In this document: positions 7,033-13,908 of the stretch, in pieces
Numbering within the stretch: position 1 is the stretch's first letter
How the letters are laid out: every line of letters begins with the position of its first letter
From: UBA920 sp964424635
GTDB lineage: Bacteria > Patescibacteriota > Doudnabacteria > UBA920
Assembly (NCBI GenBank): GCA_964424635.1
Contig: CAYRJC010000002.1
Coordinates: 1-37,742, forward strand
Length of the DNA: 37,742 nucleotides
Direction of reading: 5' to 3'
Notes under the pieces: model-generated
Seen by the model: the letters and a program-made list of their open reading frames with translations, nothing else
Told to the model about the DNA's origin: nothing
Database searches by the model: none
Made by a program: the position numbers and the translations under genes

Positions 7033-8143
7033 AATCTTTTATTCTTAATGTCTTATAATTTTCTAATTCTTTTTCTATTTGTTTTACCCAATTTCTTACA
7101 AGATTAGGGGATAGTTCTTTTGATATATCTCTAAAATCTTTAGCTATACGGGACCAAGTTTTATAATGTCCTTTCTTTTCTATAATGGACCTTAGCTCAG
7201 TCATTCCTTTATCTTCTTTTGCTAATACGCTTAACCCTGTAAGGTAGATTGCTTGTTTTGGTTTTATGTTTTCTTTTACTTGAAATATCTTCCTTAATAT
7301 TTCTTTGTTCGTGGTCTGAATAGTAAATAATCCTAAGTTCTTGTCTGTTATAAGTATTTGCCAATAATGTTTTAATATCTTTTGACTAATATCTTTCTTA
7401 AACACTTCTGAAAAGTTTAAATTCTTGCCATATCCTATATTTTCCAATAATTTATCTAACTTATATTTTTTACCTATTCTTGCTTCAAACCTTAAAACCT
7501 CCTCTAATACCTTTTCTTTTTCTATTTGATTAAACAAGCTTCTTTGCACCATTGTTTGGTCCTTGTCTATTGCTCTTTTTTTGTCTTTTTTCATATCAGC
7601 TAATTTGTCATAAATAACAAATTCGTGTGATGAGGTATGAAAGTATAAGCTTTGACCATTATTCAAGAAACGAGTTTTAGCTATATCAAAAGATTTTCTT
7701 ACATCTGCTTTGTTTAATTCTGTAATAACTTGATTTACATTATAGCCATCTTTCAAGATTATGTTTTTAGAATAATGGACCGAACTAATATGAGCGTATT
7801 TTATAACATTCTCTGACGCAACAAGTCCCATTTCTTTTAATCTTTCTCTAAGAGTATTAACCACTTCATTAAATTGATTTTCTTCTATTTCATCTAAGTT
7901 ATTATTATGTATAAGCTTAGGTATAGAAAACTCAATTTTGATATTTCTTTCTTCTTTCCATTTTCTTTTATAACCAGTAATACGAGGGTAGTAATAACCA
8001 CTTTCTTTCTGTAATTTTGTAGGATTTATTACATACTTATCATATAAATCTGTTTTTGATTGTAGGTCCCATAAAGAGCTATTGGGTTTATCTAAGAGCC
8101 ACACCTTGTCTTTAGGCACCAATAACACTATTGTGTCTATCAT
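7022..8143 (-). CDS. Replication initiator, phage gene II/X-like
   Basis: A 373-residue protein starting MIDTIVLLVP, like filamentous phage gene II proteins (fd pII starts MIDMLVL). It has the family's SLYFHTSSHEFVIYDK and LRFEARIGKKYKL blocks. These nick-and-ligate initiators drive rolling-circle replication of phage or plasmid DNA. A longer reading to 8233 exists but uses TTG and only reads the neighbouring small ORF out of frame; the ATG at 8143, overlapping that ORF in an ATGATAG junction, is preferred. The gene suggests that the element replicates, or once replicated, as a circular single-stranded-DNA replicon besides integrating. The C-terminal 100 residues look like a helical DNA-binding tail. 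The family call is by motif recognition. Confidence 0.75.
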   Translation of the reverse strand: MIDTIVLLVPKDKVWLLDKPNSSLWDLQSKTDLYDKYVINPTKLQKESGYYYPRITGYKRKWKEERNIKIEFSIPKLIHNNNLDEIEENQFNEVVNTLRERLKEMGLVASENVIKYAHISSVHYSKNIILKDGYNVNQVITELNKADVRKSFDIAKTRFLNNGQSLYFHTSSHEFVIYDKLADMKKDKKRAIDKDQTMVQRSLFNQIEKEKVLEEVLRFEARIGKKYKLDKLLENIGYGKNLNFSEVFKKDISQKILKHYWQILITDKNLGLFTIQTTNKEILRKIFQVKENIKPKQAIYLTGLSVLAKEDKGMTELRSIIEKKGHYKTWSRIAKDFRDISKELSPNLVRNWVKQIEKELENYKTLRIKDYEK

Positions 8144-8282
8144 TGTTTTCTTCTTTATTATTCTGATAAAGATGAGGATTATTTCGCTTATCAATCTTAT
8201 AAAGCAGATTGAAAAGACCGACCACATTTTCAAAATCTGGTATCTCTTTTTTATTAGATTGTGAGCTGTTAAAATCCTCCAT
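8112..8282 (-). CDS. Small hypothetical protein upstream of rep
   Basis: A 56-residue frame beginning MEDFNSSQSNKKEIPDF, rich in Asn, Lys, Asp and Glu, with one amphipathic stretch (VVGLFNLLYKIDK). Its 3' end overlaps the rep start by 32 nt in another frame, so it may couple rep translation. No strong ribosome-binding site is seen; a short hairpin with a T-run (8288-8301) ends right before its ATG. No family recognised. Support comes from its composition, position and overlap only. Confidence 0.45.
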   Translation of the reverse strand: MEDFNSSQSNKKEIPDFENVVGLFNLLYKIDKRNNPHLYQNNKEENNDRHNSVIGA

Positions 8283-8287
8283 AAAAA

Positions 8288-8301
8288 AATCCCTAAGGAT
8301 T
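8288..8301 (-). terminator. Weak intrinsic terminator or attenuator
   Basis: A 5-bp stem AATCC/GGATT with a 4-nt loop is followed by a run of T on the minus strand. It ends the transcript of the gene at 8337-9623 or attenuates reading into the rep region. The stem is short, so efficiency is uncertain. Confidence 0.45.
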
Positions 8302-8336
8302 ATCTTAAGGATAGTTTATGTAGAGTTTAAGTTTGC

Positions 8337-9623
8337 TTAATTTTTACTTACATATTTTTCATTTAAAACAACAGAATGCTTATTTCCTAGAAACAATTTA
8401 TCTATTTGAGGAATTTCTATTTTTACTTTTCTGTTTATTTGATAGATTGCATTTTTGACCGCTATTTCATCTACATCATTAGGACCTAAAATATTACTAA
8501 TATCGTATAAACTCCATTCTGTATATATATTTTCAGGGTTTGTGAAGATAACTCTTAGAACTTCTTTTTGCACTTGTCCTTGTATTTTTATTTTATATTC
8601 TTGATTTTTATTTTTTAAAATTAGTATTCCAGTATGTTTAATGAAACTTAAGTTGAACTTAAGTTCTGTCAGACTTTCTGTTTTCTTTTGGTTTTTAATA
8701 CCTAAAAGTGAATTCGGATTAATAGGTATTTCATTAAATTTTACTTTCCAAGAAATTTCATCGGACCATCTAAATTCAATAATATTGTTTAATTCTAAGT
8801 ATTTTAATATTTTAACAGCTTCAAATCCTTTTTCTGATAAAATAGAAAAAGGAATGTTAATAACATTATTTATTGAGTTTAATTTATTTATATAATTAAA
8901 GAAATTCTCTATTTGTTGAGAAAAATATAACCTTTTTTCTTCATAAGGGGGTATATCTTCTTGGAAATCATCATTTTGGAATTTTGCTATATAATTACTG
9001 ATTTCTTTTTCAAAACTATTAATTCCTTTAGTATCAAAAATAAAATGAATATTTACGTGTTCGGGAACTTGAATTAATATTTCTTGCAATGCACTAATAT
9101 AATTCCTTTCTTTTTTAATGAATACAGACCTGTCTTTAATAATTTCTGTTATCTTGTCTGGGTTTTCTTCTATCAATTTTGTTTTTTGTTCCTCATTTTG
9201 ATTTTTTAAAAAAGTAATCTGTTCTATTGCATTTATCAAGGGTCCTGTTTCATCTTTGTTTTTAATACTATTAGATTTAATTGTGTTAAAGATTAAATCT
9301 ACTAAGGCATTTGTAGGGTCATCAATACTCATTCCTGTTATATTACCTAATCTTTGGTCTTCAGTTAAAAAGATAATCTGTTCAAAAACCATATCTTCAA
9401 TCGACATATAATCGTTAGTGTCAAAAATTTCTTCTCTTATGTTATCAATATTCCAATAATCACCTTTTAAAAAATCAGCAAAACATATCTTGTCTTTGTT
9501 TTTTTTGAATGCTTCAATAACTATCAATAAAATGAGTAAATCTAAGTCTTTATTAATTACATCAAAACTTGTATAAAAAGACTCATCTTTATATGTTATT
9601 ATGTCTTTTTGCTCTTGGTTCAT
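8337..9623 (-). CDS. Hypothetical protein with C-terminal winged helix
   Basis: A 428-residue acidic, helical protein not recognised over its N-terminal two thirds. Residues about 350-425 (QKEVLRVIFTNPENIYTEWS to LGNKHSVVLN) resemble an OmpR-type winged helix: a helix, a DISNILG turn, a NAIYQINRK recognition-like helix and a terminal hairpin. Its ATG lies only 4 nt after a -10 box (TATTAG), so the mRNA is probably leaderless. The promoter has the same geometry and operator as the RM operon. It is divergent from the HEPN-like gene at 9680 and upstream of rep. A regulatory or replication-accessory role is possible; the function is not known. Confidence 0.7.
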   Translation of the reverse strand: MNQEQKDIITYKDESFYTSFDVINKDLDLLILLIVIEAFKKNKDKICFADFLKGDYWNIDNIREEIFDTNDYMSIEDMVFEQIIFLTEDQRLGNITGMSIDDPTNALVDLIFNTIKSNSIKNKDETGPLINAIEQITFLKNQNEEQKTKLIEENPDKITEIIKDRSVFIKKERNYISALQEILIQVPEHVNIHFIFDTKGINSFEKEISNYIAKFQNDDFQEDIPPYEEKRLYFSQQIENFFNYINKLNSINNVINIPFSILSEKGFEAVKILKYLELNNIIEFRWSDEISWKVKFNEIPINPNSLLGIKNQKKTESLTELKFNLSFIKHTGILILKNKNQEYKIKIQGQVQKEVLRVIFTNPENIYTEWSLYDISNILGPNDVDEIAVKNAIYQINRKVKIEIPQIDKLFLGNKHSVVLNEKYVSKN

Positions 9624-9627
9624 TATT

Positions 9628-9673
9628 CTAATACTTTACTTTAATTTACATTGTAAATCAATTAAACTACAAT
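9628..9673. promoter_or_regulatory. Divergent promoter pair sharing a palindromic -35
   Basis: The palindrome TTTACATTGTAAA (9645-9657) serves both directions. Plus: TTTACA (9645-9650), 17 bp, TACAAT (9668-9673), then 6 nt to the ATG at 9680. Minus: TTACAA (9656-9651), 17 bp, TATTAG (9633-9628), then 4 nt to the ATG at 9623. A second half-site TTTACT at 9635-9640 lies one helical turn away, exactly as in the RM operon promoter. Confidence 0.7.
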
Positions 9674-9679
9674 ATATTT

Positions 9680-10228
9680 ATGTCTAAAGATAAAAGTATT
9701 GAAGTAAAGTATGATGACTTAGAGCAATACGATACTTGTTGGAATGATGAAGTTATATTTAAAAAGCAAGAAAAATATGCCTTTTGTATTGGTATGTTTT
9801 TAATTGCTTTCAGTCATCTTGAACATTCTCTTGAGATTGCATTAGCTAATTTAATAAACGACCGTTCTCACGATGAAGGTTATATCATAATAAAGGACCT
9901 AGAAATGTTTGAAAAAATTGAACTTTATTACAATCTAGCTTTCCCAAGAGTTGATTCTTTACCAAAAAGACGAGTATTAAAGTTAAAACGCTTAGACATT
10001 ATGAGAAAAAAAATAGAAAAGATTTCAATACTTAGAAATAAGATTGCACACGCTAAATGGAATACTTTAGATAAAGATGGGTTTGTTAGGGTAGATACTA
10101 AAACTAATAAAGAAAATGGTTTTATTAAATTCAAAAAATTTAAAATTACTCCTGTTTTAATTAACACAGGTATAAGAGACATTGAAATTTTATCAGAGCA
10201 AATATCAAACTTTACTGATAACATATAG
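9680..10228 (+). CDS. HEPN-like protein with RX4H motif
   Basis: A 182-residue helical protein. The segment RNKIAHAKW contains Arg119 and His124 in RX4H spacing, the catalytic signature of HEPN ribonucleases, following an early helix (FLIAFSHLEHSLEIALANLI) typical of such bundles. HEPN proteins are common as toxins, RNases or partners in defence systems. Here no obvious antitoxin lies beside it; the divergent winged-helix gene shares its operator and could be a partner. The ATG comes 6 nt after the -10 box, so the message is probably leaderless. Similar RN.IAH motifs also occur in non-nuclease helical proteins of unknown function, so ribonuclease activity is an inference. Confidence 0.6.
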   Translation: MSKDKSIEVKYDDLEQYDTCWNDEVIFKKQEKYAFCIGMFLIAFSHLEHSLEIALANLINDRSHDEGYIIIKDLEMFEKIELYYNLAFPRVDSLPKRRVLKLKRLDIMRKKIEKISILRNKIAHAKWNTLDKDGFVRVDTKTNKENGFIKFKKFKITPVLINTGIRDIEILSEQISNFTDNI

Positions 10229-10348
10229 GAATAAGATAATTATATTAGTTCTGAAGTTCTTCTATTTTGAATAATCCAAACAAGCCACTAAACCTTAAAT
10301 CAGCATTAATTTTATACCAATTTGCAGTTCTGAACTTGTCCACTAGAG

Positions 10349-10392
10349 GGAGCCAACAAAATTCACGCATGAATGTGCGTGATTTTTGTTTA
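10349..10392. repeat. 44-bp repeat copy 1, terminator-like
   Basis: This stretch starts GGAGCCAACAAAATTCACGC and recurs at 11297-11340 with 3 differences. It contains the stem TCACGCA/TGCGTGA followed by TTTTTG on the plus strand, so it can terminate plus-strand transcription. Together the two copies bracket the methyltransferase gene. The flanks on both sides of the copies are also loosely alike. The 10229-10348 interval holds no gene and two copies of AGTTCTGAA; no convincing attachment site was seen. Confidence 0.75.
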
Positions 10393-10450
10393 CCCAACTG
10401 GACGTCGAACCTAAAAGTGGTATACTGTTTTTATCATTAGACACACAAAC

Positions 10451-11272
10451 ATGAAATACAACGTCACTTCTAAAATCCAGGAGCATTATGATCTCGCATC
10501 CCCTTACTACGAAAAATTATGGGGCAAACATATTCATCATGGCTACTGGCTAACGGGCAAAGAAAACAAGGAAGTGGCAGCTCAAAATTTAATTGAGCTT
10601 TTAATAACAAAGTCTGAGTTAAAACATAATTCCAAAGTGCTTGATGTGGGCTGCGGAATTGGCGGTACATCAATATATTTAGCAAGAAAGTACGGCTGTG
10701 ACGTTACTGGTATTACAATCAGTCCCATACAAGTAGAAATGGCTTCTAAAGCTGCAGCAGAGTTATCAATAAAAAATAAGCCTAAATTCCAAGTCGAAGA
10801 CGCAAATAATATCACACTAAACGACAAATTTGATATTATCTGGTCGGTCGAAATGATATCTCATCTTAATGATCGTAAGAATTTGTTTAAGCGCGCAAGT
10901 GAATTACTTAAACCAGGTGGCAAAATGTGCATCACAGATTGGCTGGCTGACGATAATATAAGTAAAGCAGAATACACTAAATACATTGAACCAATCGAAA
11001 AAGGAATGCTGGTTTCGCTGCCAACACTTTCCGAATACAAAGATCACATTGATAAAAACGAATTCCGTTTAGTTTACTATGAAGATATCAGTAAGCAAGT
11101 CGCAAAAACCTGGGATATCACTTCGGAATCGATAAAACCACGGGCATTATGGTCGCTGGCACGCCAGCACAGTAAAGAGTTTATTGAATTTTTAAGATCG
11201 TTTAAAGCAATGAGGAATGGATTTAAAAATGGTGCGTTTCGTTACCCTGCAATGGTCTTAGAAAAGAAATAA
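10451..11272 (+). CDS. SAM-dependent methyltransferase (tocopherol MT-like)
   Basis: A 273-residue class I methyltransferase with motif I VLDVGCGIGGTSIYLARKYG (about 64-83), GITISPIQVEMA (motif II region), and the post-motif LLKPGGKMCITDWL. The N-terminal YYEKLWGKHIHHGYW matches small-molecule methyltransferases of the gamma-tocopherol/cyclopropane-synthase-like group. The substrate cannot be told. A promoter is plausible (TGGACG, 16 bp, TATACT at 10421-10426), with a leader of about 18 nt and no Shine-Dalgarno. It is a single-gene unit ended by the second 44-bp repeat. The bracketing repeats suggest it moved or was duplicated as a cassette. Confidence 0.9.
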   Translation: MKYNVTSKIQEHYDLASPYYEKLWGKHIHHGYWLTGKENKEVAAQNLIELLITKSELKHNSKVLDVGCGIGGTSIYLARKYGCDVTGITISPIQVEMASKAAAELSIKNKPKFQVEDANNITLNDKFDIIWSVEMISHLNDRKNLFKRASELLKPGGKMCITDWLADDNISKAEYTKYIEPIEKGMLVSLPTLSEYKDHIDKNEFRLVYYEDISKQVAKTWDITSESIKPRALWSLARQHSKEFIEFLRSFKAMRNGFKNGAFRYPAMVLEKK

Positions 11273-11296
11273 GTTCGAACAGCGTCTACAGGGTGT

Positions 11297-11340
11297 GGAG
11301 CCAATAAAATTCACGCATGAATGTGGGTGATTTTTGTTAA
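11297..11340. repeat. 44-bp repeat copy 2, terminator of the methyltransferase gene
   Basis: Second copy of the repeat at 10349-10392. One stem base pair is lost (TCACGCA against TGGGTGA), but the T-run is kept. It lies 24 bp after the methyltransferase stop. Confidence 0.75.
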
Positions 11341-11445
11341 TCCAGATGCGTATATCAACTTAGCCAATCACCCAATCAGAAACTAAAAGGCCTAGCAGTT
11401 TTTTAATATTGATTGTATGATAAAAGTATAATTAATATTTTATAT

Positions 11446-11745
11446 ATGATAATCGTTCACGATATATTTGTATGTAAGCCTGGCAATGCTTCCAAACTAG
11501 CTAAACTTTTTAAAGAATGGTCAGATATACTTCCCAAGAAAAATGGATCTGTAATGACAGACATGACCGGACAATTTCATCGGGTAATAATGGCAACTAA
11601 CTACGCAAGTCTTTCTGAATACGAGGAAGAAATGAAAAATATGAGTAAAAATATGTCCGCAGAAGAAAAAGCAATAATGGACAAATTTAAAGATATGAAC
11701 GAGATGTACGTATACGGTTCCCGAGAAATCTATAAAGTTTGGTAA
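11446..11745 (+). CDS. Small dimeric alpha/beta-barrel-like protein
   Basis: A 99-residue protein, MIIVHDIFVCKPGNASKLAK onward, with the beta-helix-beta pattern and a Met-rich helix (EEEMKNMSKNMSAEEKAIMD) of small ferredoxin-fold Dabb/ABM-type proteins, which often bind hydrophobic or reactive small molecules. A TTG 33 nt upstream would lengthen the frame, but the ATG at 11446 begins the natural first strand and follows a TATAAT box (11427-11432) by 13 nt. It is a single-gene unit on the plus strand; no close functional relative is recognised. Confidence 0.6.
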   Translation: MIIVHDIFVCKPGNASKLAKLFKEWSDILPKKNGSVMTDMTGQFHRVIMATNYASLSEYEEEMKNMSKNMSAEEKAIMDKFKDMNEMYVYGSREIYKVW

Positions 11746-11817
11746 CAATTTATTTCACCATTGATGACAATAATTTACTAATTCAAATACAGGAACCGAA
11801 AATGATATACTAAATGC

Positions 11818-12636
11818 ATGATATCCGAATTAAAAAACCTTACTTCTAAGCAAATTGCATCAGAAATTAGGGATAACTTCCTACCAAAGTTTTTTGAATT
11901 TCTCCCTGACATAAAAAATAATTGTGCGGTTTTAATAACTGGCTCGATTGGGTACCAGCTTTATGATAACAATAGTGATATAGATATAAGCATCATACTA
12001 TCCGAATCTCTTAAAATAAAATACAATAAAGCACTCAAAGATTTTAAATCAGAACTCAAAAATTCAGATCGACAACTACAAATCTTTTACAACACTACTC
12101 TTGAAGACATCAATAATCTTTTAAACTGGGGCAATGACCTGAAGCTACGAGAATATTCGGAAGCCATAATTATACATGATGCTAATAATCGTTTCCGTAA
12201 ACTTCAAAAGCAATTTTTGTGGTATCCAAAAAACGTGGCATTAGAAAAAATCAATTGGTTATTTGCTGAAACGATATTTGAATTTGAAGATCGTTTTAAA
12301 ATCTCATTAAAAAGAGGTGACCTATTCTACGCCAATGTAAGCAAATTAGTAACTTTGCAACTATGCATGACTTATATACTACTAATTAACAAAAAATATC
12401 CTATTTATGATAAGCACTTATATAGAATACAAAAAAAACTTAAAACACCTAAATCATACCTCAACCTCATAAAAAGAATTGTCCAGGAAGTAGACTTGAT
12501 GAAGTCCCAAGCTCTGTTACAAAAATTGATCGTCATTCTAGAAACAGAACTGTCCAAATTAAAACTAATACCAAGAGGCAAAGATACACAATACTGGATA
12601 GACCTGCGACCAGCCTATACTGTTAAACTAAAATAG
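11818..12636 (+). CDS. Nucleotidyltransferase (pol beta superfamily)
   Basis: A 272-residue protein with the minimal nucleotidyltransferase signature: ITGSIGYQLYDNNSDIDISI gives the helix-start GS and the metal-binding DxD. The helical C-terminal half (about 130-240, with KQFLWYPKNVALEKINWLF) resembles DUF4037-type enzymes. Those transfer nucleotides to small molecules or proteins; the target here is unknown. An extended -10 (TGaTATACT, 11803-11811) ends 6 nt before the ATG, so translation is probably leaderless. It stands alone between the barrel protein and a convergent terminator. Confidence 0.8.
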   Translation: MISELKNLTSKQIASEIRDNFLPKFFEFLPDIKNNCAVLITGSIGYQLYDNNSDIDISIILSESLKIKYNKALKDFKSELKNSDRQLQIFYNTTLEDINNLLNWGNDLKLREYSEAIIIHDANNRFRKLQKQFLWYPKNVALEKINWLFAETIFEFEDRFKISLKRGDLFYANVSKLVTLQLCMTYILLINKKYPIYDKHLYRIQKKLKTPKSYLNLIKRIVQEVDLMKSQALLQKLIVILETELSKLKLIPRGKDTQYWIDLRPAYTVKLK

Positions 12637-12649
12637 TTTAAACAATAAA

Positions 12650-12678
12650 AAATCAACATCTTGTTAGGATGTTGATTT
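12650..12678 (-). terminator. Terminator overlapping the NDK-like stop codon
   Basis: An 11-bp stem AAATCAACATC/GATGTTGATTT with a 7-nt loop, followed by T6 on the minus strand. It closes the minus-strand cluster 12677-16327 and begins within the stop codon at 12677. Confidence 0.85.
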
Positions 12679-13201
12679 AAGTTAATTTCAACAACTTTCC
12701 ACTACCATCTAAGCAAGACCATAGCAGTGGATCCAATTGTTTTAAATCTTCAATTTCTCTGGGCGACAAAAATAATCGACATGCGGTTATTGTTTCTTGC
12801 ATGTTATCAGTATTATGGATTCTGGTTTCAGTCATTTTTTGAATAATAACCTCTTCAGACCAACCCAACTCTCTCATTGTTGACAAATGCATAGTGCAAT
12901 ATTTTTTTCTTATCCCTCCAATCCAAACTTGCCCTTTTGCTTTAACAAGAAGCTTGACTGCATGTTCACCTTTAACAATTAGAAATAATGATTGATCTTG
13001 CAGATAATTAACCACTAAGTATGGCATTATAGGATCATCCATTAAGAAAGGGTATATAATTTTAACCTTCTCTTCAGTGAACTGCACATATTTTTGTAAG
13101 ATAATGCTCACATTAGTTATTTCTAACAGATCATGGAGTATTAGATCTTCCAAATGATCCCGAACGGCATCTGGCTTTAGAAATACACATACATATTCCA
13201 T
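12677..13201 (-). CDS. Nucleoside diphosphate kinase-like protein
   Basis: A 174-residue protein with the NDK fold pattern: VCVFLKPDAV near the start (Lys9 and Asp11), FTEEKVKIIYPF, LFLIVKGEHAV, and RIHNTDNM with His129 at the place of the phosphorylated histidine (HGSDS in standard NDKs). It is longer than a usual NDK (about 140-150) and the active-site loop differs, so it may phosphorylate another substrate or act as an NDK-derived domain. GGAGGA lies close upstream of the ATG. It follows the S51 peptidase gene after a hairpin (13228-13254), so it is either read through or partly uncoupled from the operon. The family call is good, the exact activity open. Confidence 0.75.
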   Translation of the reverse strand: MEYVCVFLKPDAVRDHLEDLILHDLLEITNVSIILQKYVQFTEEKVKIIYPFLMDDPIMPYLVVNYLQDQSLFLIVKGEHAVKLLVKAKGQVWIGGIRKKYCTMHLSTMRELGWSEEVIIQKMTETRIHNTDNMQETITACRLFLSPREIEDLKQLDPLLWSCLDGSGKLLKLT

Positions 13202-13227
13202 ATAGCTTCCTCCTGATACTAAAAATA

Positions 13228-13254
13228 AAATGCGCTGATTATATCAACGCATTT
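13228..13254 (-). terminator. Intra-cluster terminator/attenuator
   Basis: Stem AAATGCG/CGCATTT extended by TGA/TCA, followed by TTTATTTTT on the minus strand. It overlaps the stop of the S51 peptidase gene and sits before the NDK-like gene, so it probably lowers that gene's expression. Confidence 0.65.
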
Positions 13255-13900
13255 ATGGTTGAGGTTTTATTTCAACCTCTTTATTTTCAGAGATTATCCA
13301 AACCGAATCCGTACCAACCGCTTTTATATTCCCATCTTCCATTACTACCCCTGAAAGTTCAGGAATAGCAATAACTTCAGACTTGGTAATTTGCGAAGAA
13401 TTTTTGGCTCTTTTAATCTCATGCGGTGTGTAATGACATACTACTGAATAGTCAGCGATTAAATTTAACCCTTTCGTGTTAAAATGTTCAATCGTAGAAA
13501 CTTCAGGAGCACTCTTTATATCCCTCCCTAATATAATAGCGCCTGCACTGCCACCATAAATTGGAATCCCGGCATTAGCTGCCCGGACTATATAATCATC
13601 GAATTTAGATTTCTCAAGTTGCCTTAATAAGCTATGAGTGTTGCCGCCACCGATATATATCCCAGCTATTTCTTCTATCGATTTAGTAGGTTCTAAATGG
13701 TCCCACATTTCGATATTAAGAATCCCTAATGGATTAAATACAGACTTTAGCCACCCAAAACCTACATTATAAGGACGAGAAGTTAGTGCATTTGGTATAT
13801 ACACTAATGGCTTATCTCTATCTATCGATAAAGCAAACTGCTCGTCAAGAAGTTGAGAATCTTTTTCAGAACCACCTCCGCCTAGAAATATTCTTATCAT
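13253..13900 (-). CDS. Peptidase S51 (dipeptidase E-like)
   Basis: A 215-residue serine peptidase. GGSAGAIIL holds the nucleophile Ser118, preceded by IYIGGGNTHSLL (81-92), and VVCHYTPHE supplies His156, close to the Ser120/His157 spacing of E. coli dipeptidase E. Family members remove N-terminal Asp from dipeptides or, as cyanophycinases, split Asp-Arg dipeptides. It starts 8 nt after the AlaRS-like gene, so both are co-transcribed. In this setting it could trim or recycle an aminoacylated or dipeptide product; that is inference. The protein is full length and lacks a signal peptide, so it is cytoplasmic. Confidence 0.9.
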   Translation of the reverse strand: MIRIFLGGGGSEKDSQLLDEQFALSIDRDKPLVYIPNALTSRPYNVGFGWLKSVFNPLGILNIEMWDHLEPTKSIEEIAGIYIGGGNTHSLLRQLEKSKFDDYIVRAANAGIPIYGGSAGAIILGRDIKSAPEVSTIEHFNTKGLNLIADYSVVCHYTPHEIKRAKNSSQITKSEVIAIPELSGVVMEDGNIKAVGTDSVWIISENKEVEIKPQP

Positions 13901-13908
13901 AATAATCC

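Noticed and set aside
7022..8233. Long rep reading starting with TTG at 8233
   Set aside because: The extra 30 residues are the small ORF 8112-8282 read in another frame; the ATG at 8143 gives the natural MIDTIVL start of the family.
2288..10257. The 11-mer AGTTCTGAAGT at 2288-2298 and 10247-10257 as att sites of the element
   Set aside because: The left copy encodes an internal part of the recombinase (LLQNSTL region) that is expected in the family, and similarity does not extend beyond 11 bases; chance is the better explanation.
10349..11340. CRISPR-like array from the 44-bp repeats
   Set aside because: Only two copies, 948 bp apart, with a whole gene between them.
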